Below are positions 5,929-12,300 of a stretch of 12,300 nucleotides of DNA, one piece after another. Numbering within the stretch: position 1 is the stretch's first letter; every line of letters begins with the position of its first letter. Source of the DNA: CAYWJT01 sp964458655. Lineage in GTDB: Bacteria; Acidobacteriota; Aminicenantia; Aminicenantales; Saccharicenantaceae. Made by a program: the position numbers and the translations under genes. The notes beneath the pieces are model-generated. The model was given only the letters and a program-made list of their open reading frames with translations, had not been told where the DNA came from and did no database searches. The stretch covers positions 1 through 12,300 of the forward strand of contig CAYWJT010000065.1 of assembly GCA_964458655.1 (NCBI GenBank). Reading direction: 5' to 3'.

Positions 5929-6384
5929 GTGGTGGGCGCCATCGTCGAGTCGCACGTGGAGACAGGCGCTGGGCAGGCCTTGGACGAGCTCGGCAAGGAA
6001 TGGGCCGAGGTCGTGAACATTAGCGACGTCGACCGCGGGTTGCTCGATTACGAGAACGTCGTGGGGGTCGGCCGGATATCCCTGAAGCTCAAGGAGAAGG
6101 ACTACGCCGGGGCGGCTTCCGAGACTTTCGATTTCATGCTGGGCAAGGTTGTGCTGCCCGTTACCTCGATGAACGTCGGCGTCTTCAAGTCCGTTTACAG
6201 CCAAGTGACCTTCGGCGCTTTGAACCGGTTTCTGGAGGATTCCATGAGGGCCGTAGGCGCGGAATTCGACTGGGAAGAGATGACCAAGGACATGAGCTTC
6301 GGTCAGAAGGCGGTCATGGAGTGGGTGGGCCTGGGGGATCTGGTCAAGGATAAGGCGGCGGAAAAGAAGGAAGGCAGGCGCTAG
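5929..6384 (+). CDS. Downstream part of the interrupted secreted protein (same frame after TAG)
   Basis: This frame is the same as that of the 5065-5838 gene and is open from 5839. The first visible start codons are GTG at 5929 and 5932, with no Shine-Dalgarno site before them. The stretch 5839-5928 encodes another proline-rich linker (ATPPVGKAKYPPPPFP), which is typical inside a multidomain protein and odd as an untranslated gap. The 151 residues from 5929 are mixed alpha/beta, with no signal peptide and no family I recognise. It may be the C-terminal domain of a 439-residue protein split by a nonsense codon, a readthrough product, or a separate protein. The stop (6382-6384) overlaps the next GTG by one base, so it still looks part of a working operon. 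Confidence 0.6.
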   Translation: MVGAIVESHVETGAGQALDELGKEWAEVVNISDVDRGLLDYENVVGVGRISLKLKEKDYAGAASETFDFMLGKVVLPVTSMNVGVFKSVYSQVTFGALNRFLEDSMRAVGAEFDWEEMTKDMSFGQKAVMEWVGLGDLVKDKAAEKKEGRR

Positions 6385-7700
6385 TGGCCGGTCGAAAGAG
6401 AAGGGGCTTTGGAACAGCCTTTCTGGCCGCGTTCCTCGGGACTGTAGTCCTGGAATCGGCCTTTCCGCAGGACGTGAAGCTGGCCCCGGAAGTCAGGGTG
6501 CTCTTGCCGGAAGGCGGTCGCGTCAGGGTCGATTGGGTTCTGCCGCCGTCGGACAGGTCGCTGATCGAGAGCTCCGGAGGGCAGTTGTGCTTTTCCATAG
6601 ACGGGGAAGGCCTGCCCTGGGTGGGCTTGGGAGGGAGGCTTGTCCTCAACCCGGTCAAGGGATACAGGGCCGTCCTATCCGTCCCTTTCGAGAATTTCTT
6701 CCATGTCGGACAGGACGCGCTGCTTTTCGCCACATATGAGGACTTCGGCTTCATCCAGCCCGCGGGAGAGCCAGAGTATGACGAGGCGACAGGCGAGGTC
6801 ATGCTCTCATACCAGCCGCTGGCTGCCTTTCCCGGCCTGCCCGAGGAGGAAGTCGGCTACCCAGCGGTCAGGAGGGTGTTCCGAGGCGACGATTGCTTGT
6901 ATTTCCTGAACGGCACGAGGCCGGACGAAAGCCCGGAAGAGATGAGGTTCGAGGTGTTCAGCCTCAAGCCGGGCGGGGCGGCGGGAAACGGGCCGGGGAG
7001 CGAGCGGCTGCCTGCCTTCCAGACGGTCCTGGTTTCCGAGGAATCGATCGGCGCCGTTTCGGGCGACGGCGAAATCACTTTCGTCGCCGTGCTGAACCGC
7101 ATATACAGGGTGGAGAAGGGAGCTGCCGAGCCCACGCTCCTTTATGAGCATCCGAGCGACATGATCACCGGCCTTGACTACAACCGTCAGGCCGGCCTGT
7201 TCTATGCCACGGGCTCGACGGTCGGCGTCGTTAAAGAAGGAACGGCGCTGGAGTTCCTGAAAGCGCCGTCCCCAGCGCTTTTCCTGAGGGGGAACGAGCT
7301 TTACGTGATGCTGGGGGGGAGCACGGGTATCGTCAGGTTCGAGAACGCCGCCGACTTCCAGAAGTACAACGCGGCTGAACGGGAAATAGTCGCTGTGAAC
7401 GGCGCCAGGTTCAAGGAGGGCCCCGCGGGGGTTCAGGCAAGCCTTTTGTTCGCGGTCGTCTGGCTGGGGCTCGGCCTTCTCTGGTTCGCTGGCCTGGTGG
7501 ATGTCCTGAAGCACAGGTTCCCGGCTTCGACTAAAGTCGTCTGGGTCATTCTCTTCCTCCTGGGCGGGCTCGCCATGTTGGCGCTCCCGGTCGGTTTCCT
7601 GTTATTCGGCGTCATGGCCGGCGCCGCCGGCTTCACGTTTATCGCAATATTCGTCGTTCTAAGTTACTTTCTGATGGGAAAAAGGCAGAGGCTCGACTGA
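6384..7700 (+). CDS. Exported membrane-anchored protein with three C-terminal membrane segments and a split PLDc_N-like motif
   Basis: This 438-residue protein starts at GTG 6384, whose G is the last base of the preceding TAG, with GGAAGG upstream; it is probably translationally coupled. Residues 1-28 are a Sec signal peptide. Residues 30-350 form a large extracytoplasmic region of many short beta strands with repeated VSEES/YRVEKG/FYATGS-type segments, perhaps beta-propeller-like (inference). Three membrane segments follow (about 353-372, 385-405, 406-430), then the basic tail GKRQRLD. LVDVLKHRF (371-379), KVVW (384-387) and YFLMGKRQR (428-436) match the 68-residue PLDc_N-like protein at 9475-9681, with about 26 extra hydrophobic residues between. 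No enzymatic motif is seen. Probably an envelope sensor or assembly protein; role unknown. Confidence 0.75.
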   Translation: MAGRKRRGFGTAFLAAFLGTVVLESAFPQDVKLAPEVRVLLPEGGRVRVDWVLPPSDRSLIESSGGQLCFSIDGEGLPWVGLGGRLVLNPVKGYRAVLSVPFENFFHVGQDALLFATYEDFGFIQPAGEPEYDEATGEVMLSYQPLAAFPGLPEEEVGYPAVRRVFRGDDCLYFLNGTRPDESPEEMRFEVFSLKPGGAAGNGPGSERLPAFQTVLVSEESIGAVSGDGEITFVAVLNRIYRVEKGAAEPTLLYEHPSDMITGLDYNRQAGLFYATGSTVGVVKEGTALEFLKAPSPALFLRGNELYVMLGGSTGIVRFENAADFQKYNAAEREIVAVNGARFKEGPAGVQASLLFAVVWLGLGLLWFAGLVDVLKHRFPASTKVVWVILFLLGGLAMLALPVGFLLFGVMAGAAGFTFIAIFVVLSYFLMGKRQRLD

Positions 7701-7716
7701 GCGGCTGAAGTGATCG

Positions 7717-7737
7717 GGGCGCCGGCCCGGACTTTTT
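7717..7737 (+). terminator. Weak intrinsic terminator candidate after the 6384-7700 gene
   Basis: GGGC (7717-7720) and GCCC (7725-7728) flank a GCCG loop. GGAC and a TTTTT run (7733-7737) follow. The stem is short but GC-only, and it lies between the stop at 7700 and the next -10 box, where a terminator would be expected. Confidence 0.35.
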
Positions 7738-7747
7738 GGACTTCTAT

Positions 7748-7753
7748 GATAAT
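7748..7753 (+). promoter_or_regulatory. -10-like box (GATAAT) for the MuiA-like gene
   Basis: GATAAT lies 24 bases before ATG 7778, in the context CTATGATAATATGG. No good -35 hexamer is seen 15-19 bases upstream. The 9-mer ATAATATGG (7749-7757) is identical to one at the gene C promoter (4454-4462). The box lies inside the reading frame that would result if TTG 7736 were used, which argues for the ATG start. Confidence 0.5.
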
Positions 7754-7777
7754 ATGGATTTCTTGGGGGAGGACAGC

Positions 7778-9478
7778 ATGAGGTTTGAAAGCAAGCTCTT
7801 TTCGCGTTTGAGCAGGACTGCTGCAGTGATTTCTGCGGCCGTTCTTATTGGAGCAGCGGGACTGACGGGGTCTCCGATCGGTCAGACGCAAGGGGCTGAG
7901 AAAGCCGCGGCAGCGCCGTCCCCGGCCGATGCGGGCCAGGTCCGGGTGGCCAGCAGGATCGCGTCGGTAACGGTATACGCCGACAGGGCCCAGGTTTTCA
8001 GGAAGGGCCAGGCCGACGTGAACGCCGACGCCCGGGCACTGTTGTTGAACGGCCTGCCGGCCGCCCTCATTCCCGGTTCGGTCCGGGTTTCGGGCGGGGG
8101 AACGGCCCGGGTCAAGATCCTGGGCGTCGAGGTCGCCAGCGAATATCTCGAAGCGGAAAAAATGCCTGAAGTCAGGAAGCTGGTCGAGGAGATCGGCGCC
8201 GTGGAGTCCGAGATATCAGCGCTCAAGGGCCAGGAGACGGTCTGGGAGGCCCAGGAGCGGTTCCTCAATTCCTTCGGGACGGCCTGGAGCGGTCAAGCCT
8301 CGAAGGACTTGGCCGCGGGGAGGCCGGACCTGGCGGGCGTCGACAAGTTCATGGACTATTTCGGCTCCAGGCTGCAGTCCATACAGAAGGGACGCCGCGA
8401 TAACGAAAAGCTCATGGCCGAGAAGAAGGCCAGACTGGAGGCCCTGAACAGGAAGCTTAAAGAGGTCATGCCGGCCGGTTCGCGCGAGGAAAAACGGGTG
8501 GCGGTGCTGATCGAGGTGTCCCAGCCGGGCCGCCTCGAGATCGACCTTTCATATGCCGTGAGCCCGGCCCGTTGGACGCCGGTCTATACTTTCAAGGCCC
8601 TGCCCGAGTCCGGCGAAATGGAGATGACGGTGTCCGCCAACGTGACACAGAGGACGGGCGAGAACTGGCAGGACGTCAAGCTGGTCCTTTCCACGAGCGC
8701 CCCGACCGCAGGCAATCAGCCTGGGGAGCTGCGGCCTTGGTACCTGGACTTCGCCGCGGCGCGTCCCATGAAGTCTATGACCGAAGACATGGCCGTGCGG
8801 GCGCTGGCGGCAGAAGCCGCTCCGGCGATCGCCCTGGAAGAGACAGCCGAAGCGGTCGAGACCTGGGCCGGCGTGAATTTCGAGGTGAAGAAGGGCTGGA
8901 CGGTCCTGAGCGACGGAACCGAGCGACGGGTGCCCATCGATTCTCAGAAGCTGCCGGCCTCTTTCAATTACCTGGCCGTGCCCAAGCTCCAGGAACTGGC
9001 CTACCTGAGGTGCGCCTTCAAGAACACACTGGGCTATCCCTTGCTGCCAGGCAAGGCCGACTTGTTCATCGGCCAGGAGTTTGTCGGTTCCTCCGGGTTG
9101 GATTTCGTGCCGGCCGACGACGAACTCAACCTGTTTTTCGGCGAGGACCGCCAGATAAAGGTCAAACGTGAGCTGCTGAAAAGGGAGAAGAGCGGCCCAG
9201 GCTTCATGGGCAGGACCGAAAAGGTCAGCCTGGCTTACAGGCTGACTCTCGAGAACTTGAGGAACCGCCCGGTCGAGGTCGAGCTCTTGGACCAGGTGCC
9301 TGTCAGCCAGAACACCCGCATCGAAGTGAAGGATGTCAAGATCGTTCCGCCCCCCGCGGGTCAGGACGAGGCCGGCATCCTGAATTGGAAGGTCAAGATC
9401 GAACCGGGCAAGAAGCAGGAGTTCTCACTCGCTTTCTCCGTCGAGTACCCCAAGGGAAGTCGCCTGCAGGGGATCTAG
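7778..9478 (+). CDS. MuiA-like exported protein (DUF4140/DUF4139, mucoidy inhibitor A family)
   Basis: This 566-residue protein starts at ATG 7778, preceded by GGGGGAGG at five bases spacing; TTG 7736 is in frame but unlikely. An N-terminal Sec signal (about 1-38) sends it out of the cytoplasm. Residues 55-155 carry the DUF4140 hallmark (VTVYADRAQVFRKG, then LNGLPAALIPGSVRVSG). Residues 155-250 include a long charged coiled coil. The DUF4139 part follows, with YAVSPARWTPVYTFKA, NVTQRTGENWQDVKLVLST and ELRPWYLD, ending in WKVKIEPGKKQEF and VEYPKGSRLQGI, typical of the family. MuiA proteins are named for an effect on mucoidy when expressed in enterobacteria; their biochemical role is unknown. 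The gene stands alone after its own -10-like box. Its stop shares CTAG with the convergent gene. Family assignment is firm; function is open. Confidence 0.88.
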   Translation: MRFESKLFSRLSRTAAVISAAVLIGAAGLTGSPIGQTQGAEKAAAAPSPADAGQVRVASRIASVTVYADRAQVFRKGQADVNADARALLLNGLPAALIPGSVRVSGGGTARVKILGVEVASEYLEAEKMPEVRKLVEEIGAVESEISALKGQETVWEAQERFLNSFGTAWSGQASKDLAAGRPDLAGVDKFMDYFGSRLQSIQKGRRDNEKLMAEKKARLEALNRKLKEVMPAGSREEKRVAVLIEVSQPGRLEIDLSYAVSPARWTPVYTFKALPESGEMEMTVSANVTQRTGENWQDVKLVLSTSAPTAGNQPGELRPWYLDFAAARPMKSMTEDMAVRALAAEAAPAIALEETAEAVETWAGVNFEVKKGWTVLSDGTERRVPIDSQKLPASFNYLAVPKLQELAYLRCAFKNTLGYPLLPGKADLFIGQEFVGSSGLDFVPADDELNLFFGEDRQIKVKRELLKREKSGPGFMGRTEKVSLAYRLTLENLRNRPVEVELLDQVPVSQNTRIEVKDVKIVPPPAGQDEAGILNWKVKIEPGKKQEFSLAFSVEYPKGSRLQGI

Positions 9479-9681
9479 GCCTTCTTAGTCCCGACCCGCT
9501 GCCTGCGGCCGATGATGAAGTACAGGATGGGTCCGAGGACGGGCAGGAAGATTATCACCAGGATCCAGACGAGCTTGTCGTTGCCGGAAAACTCGGCTCT
9601 GAGCACGCTGACCAGCGCGATGATGAAGAGAGGCACCCCGAAAAGGGCGCTGATGAATACTAGTTCCGCCAAGCCTAACAT
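9475..9681 (-). CDS. Small two-helix membrane protein, PLDc_N-like
   Basis: This 68-residue protein starts at the minus-strand ATG (9681-9679), with AAAGGAG upstream inside the preceding gene; that gene's TGA directly abuts this ATG (TGAATG). Two membrane helices (about 4-26 and 37-57) flank a loop, LRAEFSGNDK. LVWILVIIFLPVLGPILY and GRRQR are the hallmark of the PLDc_N domain (phospholipase D/cardiolipin synthase N-terminal region), here alone with no HKD catalytic domain. Such stand-alone proteins are common and of unknown role, perhaps membrane-organising. Its stop lies in a CTAG shared with the MuiA-like gene. It is the last gene of the minus-strand operon. Confidence 0.82.
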   Translation of the reverse strand: MLGLAELVFISALFGVPLFIIALVSVLRAEFSGNDKLVWILVIIFLPVLGPILYFIIGRRQRVGTKKA

Positions 9682-10755
9682 TCAGTTCTCCTTTGACTGA
9701 CCGGTTTGCCGGAGGGCGTCCTGTTTGTGCGCTCCGGCTATGTAAACGTAGTAGTCGGGTATGGACCCGAAGTACTCCCTCTTGAAGACTAAGTGAAGTC
9801 TGACCCGGTGCCTTCCGCCCGCTTTCAATGTTTCCAAAGCCTCATTCTCTGCCCCTGCCAGGTGATAGAACGGTCCTGATCTGGTCATCCCTTCGATGTC
9901 CAGGACGGACCCGGGCTCGAGGGGGCTGCCGGGGACTATCTCGACCTCGCGCACGAGCGGCGGCATGAGGATCCCGTAGCCGCCCGGCGCCGCCGGAGAA
10001 GGCTCTATTTCAGGCCCTTCTGGCAGGGGGATGTCCTCCGGTTTGAGGGCCAGGAACCTGGTCAATGCCTCCCGCATCTCCGAGAGACGCTTCTCGTCCT
10101 TGCGCCGGTCGTAGCGCTTCATCTCGGATTCCAGCGAGAAGATGACCGCTTGCCTCAGGCCGGACCGGAGCCGACCTGAGGCCTCGCTCAAAGGCGGCGA
10201 GACATCTTCCGAACCGGCGGCGGAGGCTGCAGCCCCCTGGGAAGGGGACGTTCTATTGACCTGCATCGTCAGCGTTCCTGTCCGAGGGGCGCCTGCCAGG
10301 ACCCGATTGGCCAGGGAATATGTGTATCTGCCTTTCAGGCCCAGTTCGCGCTCGAGGTCGAACACGATAACCTCGGCAGTCGGCACCATCTTGCAATCGT
10401 CCGGCGTCAGCCTGAGGACCGTCAGGATGTAATGGGCCACGCCGTCGGACTTCCCGACCAGAGAGGATTCGAGCTTGAAGGAAGCTCTGGAAGTGCAGCC
10501 GTTGCTCTCCACGCTTACGGAAAGCCTGCCGGGCCCAAGCAGCGCTTCATGGAGGACTTCCATCCCAGTCCTTCGGGCGTCCGGCGTTTGCGCCGAAACC
10601 GCCGGGACCAGCAGGGCCGCCGCCAGCGTCATAATCATCAGTGCTTTTTGCAGGCCGGACCCCTGGCCGCTGTTCGAGGCTTCCCGGCCCAGACCGGAAC
10701 TTCGAGGAGAAGTCCGGCTTCGGTCAAGGCAGGCGAAGCTCCTGAATCTCTTCAC
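9682..10755 (-). CDS. Exported protein of unknown function with long N-terminal extension
   Basis: This 357-residue protein starts at GTG 10755, which overlaps the upstream gene's stop as GTGA, so it is probably translationally coupled. A hydrophobic signal core (about 38-55, ending VSA before QTPD) follows an unusually long 37-residue basic, Ser-rich n-region. A later start may be the true one, but no clear alternative with a ribosome binding site is seen. The mature part has two Cys (87 and 121) likely to form a disulfide, a beta-rich region to about 165, a charged helical segment (about 200-235), a Pro-rich linker, and a C-terminal beta-rich domain (VREVEIVPGSPLEPG, GRHRVRLHLVFKREYFG). I do not recognise the family. 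It is the second-last gene of the operon. Confidence 0.72.
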   Translation of the reverse strand: MKRFRSFACLDRSRTSPRSSGLGREASNSGQGSGLQKALMIMTLAAALLVPAVSAQTPDARRTGMEVLHEALLGPGRLSVSVESNGCTSRASFKLESSLVGKSDGVAHYILTVLRLTPDDCKMVPTAEVIVFDLERELGLKGRYTYSLANRVLAGAPRTGTLTMQVNRTSPSQGAAASAAGSEDVSPPLSEASGRLRSGLRQAVIFSLESEMKRYDRRKDEKRLSEMREALTRFLALKPEDIPLPEGPEIEPSPAAPGGYGILMPPLVREVEIVPGSPLEPGSVLDIEGMTRSGPFYHLAGAENEALETLKAGGRHRVRLHLVFKREYFGSIPDYYVYIAGAHKQDALRQTGQSKEN

Positions 10756-11273
10756 TTGCCCGCCTCGTAGCAGAAGAACTCGTAGATCGGGCGCCTTTCG
10801 ACGCTGTAGATGACGAAGGTCCTGTGCGGAGTATCGATGCCCAGCCGGCCGGCGATCTCCTTCAGTTTCTCGTACATCGAGTATCCTTCGGCGACTACGG
10901 GGGAAACGGCGGCATAGGCTCCGGCCAGGAAGGCCTCGTAAGTCACCGGCGACCCGTCGGCGCTCCCAAGATGGCGGCTCTCCTTTTCGAACCAGCCGGC
11001 GAAATCGCTGCCGTCACGTGCGACATCGAAGAACTCTCCGAATGTCAGGTCCTTGGTCGCGTCTTTCAAGCGCACGCGGACGTCCTTGACCTCTCCGTTC
11101 ACGATGGAGAAGGCGACCGTCTGCCGCTTTTGCAGCTTGAATTCTCCCTCGACAAGCTCGACCAGGAAGCCTTCATAACGGGTCCCATCGCGAAAGCCCA
11201 GCCCCGCGGACGACGTCGGCTGCAGGCACAGCGCCGCCAGAAAGGCGAGACCCGCGAGTTTTTTGATATTCAT
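10752..11273 (-). CDS. Small secreted protein of unknown function
   Basis: This 173-residue protein has AAGGAGA seven bases before its ATG (11273-11271). A typical Sec signal (MNIKKLAGLAFLAALCLQ...SSAG, 1-23) points to the periplasm or outside. The mature part is alpha/beta, with FRDGTRYEGFLVELVEGEFKLQ resembling a small beta domain, then a helical half and a C-terminal RTFVIYSVE/RPIYEFFCYE strand pair. I do not recognise the family. Its TGA overlaps the next GTG in GTGA, so the two are probably made in fixed ratio. Confidence 0.72.
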   Translation of the reverse strand: MNIKKLAGLAFLAALCLQPTSSAGLGFRDGTRYEGFLVELVEGEFKLQKRQTVAFSIVNGEVKDVRVRLKDATKDLTFGEFFDVARDGSDFAGWFEKESRHLGSADGSPVTYEAFLAGAYAAVSPVVAEGYSMYEKLKEIAGRLGIDTPHRTFVIYSVERRPIYEFFCYEAGK

Positions 11274-11339
11274 TTCTGCGTCTCCTTGTTCGCGGCAGTC
11301 TCAATCATCAGCTCTCACGGCCCGAGCCGTCCTTTATTC

Positions 11340-11366
11340 CCGGCCGGGACGGCCGGCGTTGCCGGC
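11340..11366. repeat. GC-rich palindrome cluster between two minus-strand genes
   Basis: CCGGCC-N5-GGCCGG (11340-11356) overlaps GCCGGC-GTT-GCCGGC (11352-11366), giving alternative stable hairpins on either strand. No U-run follows on the minus strand, so it is not a classical terminator for the gene ending at 11437. It may stabilise the message end or be a palindromic repeat unit. Confidence 0.35.
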
Positions 11367-11391
11367 GCGGGGCCCGTCGGGTTTTCACACA

Positions 11392-11419
11392 CGTCCATCG
11401 CGGGATGCGACGGCTTTTT
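11392..11419 (+). terminator. Terminator-like hairpin plus T-run on the plus strand, near the 3' end of the minus-strand gene
   Basis: CGTCCATC (11392-11399) pairs with GATG and GACG (11404-11412, one bulged C) around a GCGG loop, and TTTTT (11415-11419) follows on the plus strand. No plus-strand gene is seen upstream, so it would act on antisense transcription. On the minus strand it is preceded by As and followed by no U-run. Confidence 0.3.
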
Positions 11420-11436
11420 CAGCACCGGGCCGAGCA

Positions 11437-12300
11437 TCAGTAGATCTCGTGACCGAGAACGGCCGCGGGATGCCAGCGGCCGCCTGTTTTTTCCATTAGC
11501 ACCAGATAGCCGACGCCCATCTCAGGGGCCGCGACGTGCGACACGAAGACGAGCGCCTTCTTCTTCTCAAGGTCGAAGCCCACCCGCGAAACGTAGGTCT
11601 TGCCTGGCGAGAACGGGCTTCGGCCGTGATGTCTGCGGAACCTGACCTCCCCGGCCAGCTCCTCCGGGACGTCTTCCGCGAGGTCGTGCTTCTTTAGGTT
11701 CTTCCGATTGTAGTCGTTGAGCAGGGCCCTGTCCACGCCTTTCAAGCCGTGCTCCTGTTTCTGGACGGACATGTCTTCCAGGACCGTTTCCTTGCCGGGC
11801 AGTCCGTCCAGCCGGACCGCGGACAGACTTTCAGCGGCCTCGAACAGCGCGCGGATGACCAGATACTCCTCCGGCTGGACGAAGTCCAGGCAGGTAACGC
11901 CCGATGTCAGCAGGTAGCTCCTGATATGTTCTTGCAGGAGCAGGTTGTTCTTCAAGAAAGATCCGTCCTCGAGGCACTTGGCCCTAAGGAAGTCCCGGGC
12001 CTCGGCCTCGGTCATCTTCTGCTCGTAGTCCAGCCCGTAAACCGTATGCAGCCCTATCTTGTGCCCGTATTGCGGCAGGGAGGAGACATCAAAGGTCAGG
12101 TCCTCCTTGAAATCGTATGCCCCGGAATACCGCAGCATCTGGAGGTAGGGCCTCTGTCCGGCGGGGAAAAAGTCCCGCGCCTCGGGATAAATCCCGGCGA
12201 CGTCGTCCTGGGACATCTTGGACGAGGAGCTGACCCGCCAGCCGGCGCGGAAAAAGGGGATAAACTCCTCGTCACGATACCCTTCCGCGTAGAAGCTGCC
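11437..12300 (-). CDS. Uncharacterised protein, N terminus beyond the right edge
   Basis: The frame is open from base 12300 to TGA (11439-11437), giving 287 visible residues. An in-frame ATG at 12216 exists, but the 28 codons before it look equally coding (GSFYAEGYRDEEFIPFF...), so the true start is probably outside. Visible features are a helical middle (EAEARDFLRAKCLEDGSF, FEAAESLSAV), a basic stretch (NRKNLKKHDL, RFRRHHGR), and a C-terminal beta segment in which strands such as KTYVSRVGFDLEKKKALVFV and YLVLMEKTGGRWHPAA lead to GHEIY. The last part looks like a sheet-edge domain that reports on measured or secreted material, but I recognise no family. It is the first visible gene of the minus-strand group; the 163-bp gap before the next gene holds palindromes. 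Confidence 0.65.
   Translation of the reverse strand, partial: GSFYAEGYRDEEFIPFFRAGWRVSSSSKMSQDDVAGIYPEARDFFPAGQRPYLQMLRYSGAYDFKEDLTFDVSSLPQYGHKIGLHTVYGLDYEQKMTEAEARDFLRAKCLEDGSFLKNNLLLQEHIRSYLLTSGVTCLDFVQPEEYLVIRALFEAAESLSAVRLDGLPGKETVLEDMSVQKQEHGLKGVDRALLNDYNRKNLKKHDLAEDVPEELAGEVRFRRHHGRSPFSPGKTYVSRVGFDLEKKKALVFVSHVAAPEMGVGYLVLMEKTGGRWHPAAVLGHEIY

Noticed and set aside
5176..6204. Minus-strand ORF of 342 codons antisense to the interrupted secreted protein
   Set aside because: Arg/His/Leu-rich shadow composition with no ribosome site. The plus strand has a signal peptide, ribosome site and operon context. Its length reflects GC bias.
7736..7777. TTG 7736 as start of the MuiA-like gene
   Set aside because: It would place the first 14 codons over the -10-like box. 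ATG 7778 has a strong GGGGGAGG site at the right spacing and leads directly into a signal peptide.
1..12300. tRNA, rRNA, insertion sequence or integrase
   Set aside because: I saw no cloverleaf or CCA-ended element, no transposase motif and no terminal inverted repeats; this is by eye only.

Overview
The window is high-GC bacterial DNA with densely packed genes and good Shine-Dalgarno sites. Several products carry Sec signal peptides, which suggests an envelope-rich, Gram-negative-type cell. Most proteins match no family I recognise, which would fit an uncultivated lineage. I cannot name the phylum from this sequence alone; Elusimicrobiota-, Aminicenantota- or Acidobacteriota-like lineages are guesses.

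Left edge (1-1500, +): a nearly complete two-domain flavin-dependent thymidylate synthase (ThyX family). An intergenic region of about 260 bp follows, with a weak terminator-like hairpin, a weak promoter and a possible 29-codon small ORF.

Core (1846-5048, +): this looks like a peptide-maturation locus. Gene A (1846-2901) is a SPASM-type protein that lacks the radical-SAM CX3CX2C motif and ends in a PqqD-like domain. Gene B (2917-4422), 15 bp downstream, is a full radical SAM/SPASM enzyme. A hairpin and a consensus TATAAT box follow. Gene C (4494-5048) then encodes a 184-residue protein whose last 83 residues hold 14 histidines, and every one begins a His-Xaa-Asn or His-Xaa-Asp triplet. This resembles the known His-Xaa-Ser (HxsA/HxsB/HxsC) architecture, with Asn/Asp in place of Ser. 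I propose it as a candidate His-Xaa-Asn/Asp RiPP-like or repeat-protein modification system.

Right of the core (5065-7700, +): a secreted coiled-coil and proline-rich protein follows gene C after 16 bp. It is interrupted by an in-frame TAG, beyond which the same frame stays coding-like for 181 codons. The next gene overlaps it by one base and encodes an exported protein with three C-terminal membrane segments. A MuiA-like (DUF4140/DUF4139) exported protein (7778-9478) has its own -10-like box, which shares a 9-mer with the box before gene C.

Right end (minus strand, 9475-12300): a tight operon transcribed leftward. Its order is an uncharacterised protein running off the right edge, two small exported proteins joined by a GTGA overlap, and a 68-residue PLDc_N-like membrane protein whose stop codon shares a CTAG palindrome with the MuiA gene's stop. 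The C-terminal membrane part of the 6384-7700 product is recognisably related to this 68-residue protein, linking the gene groups on either side of the MuiA gene.
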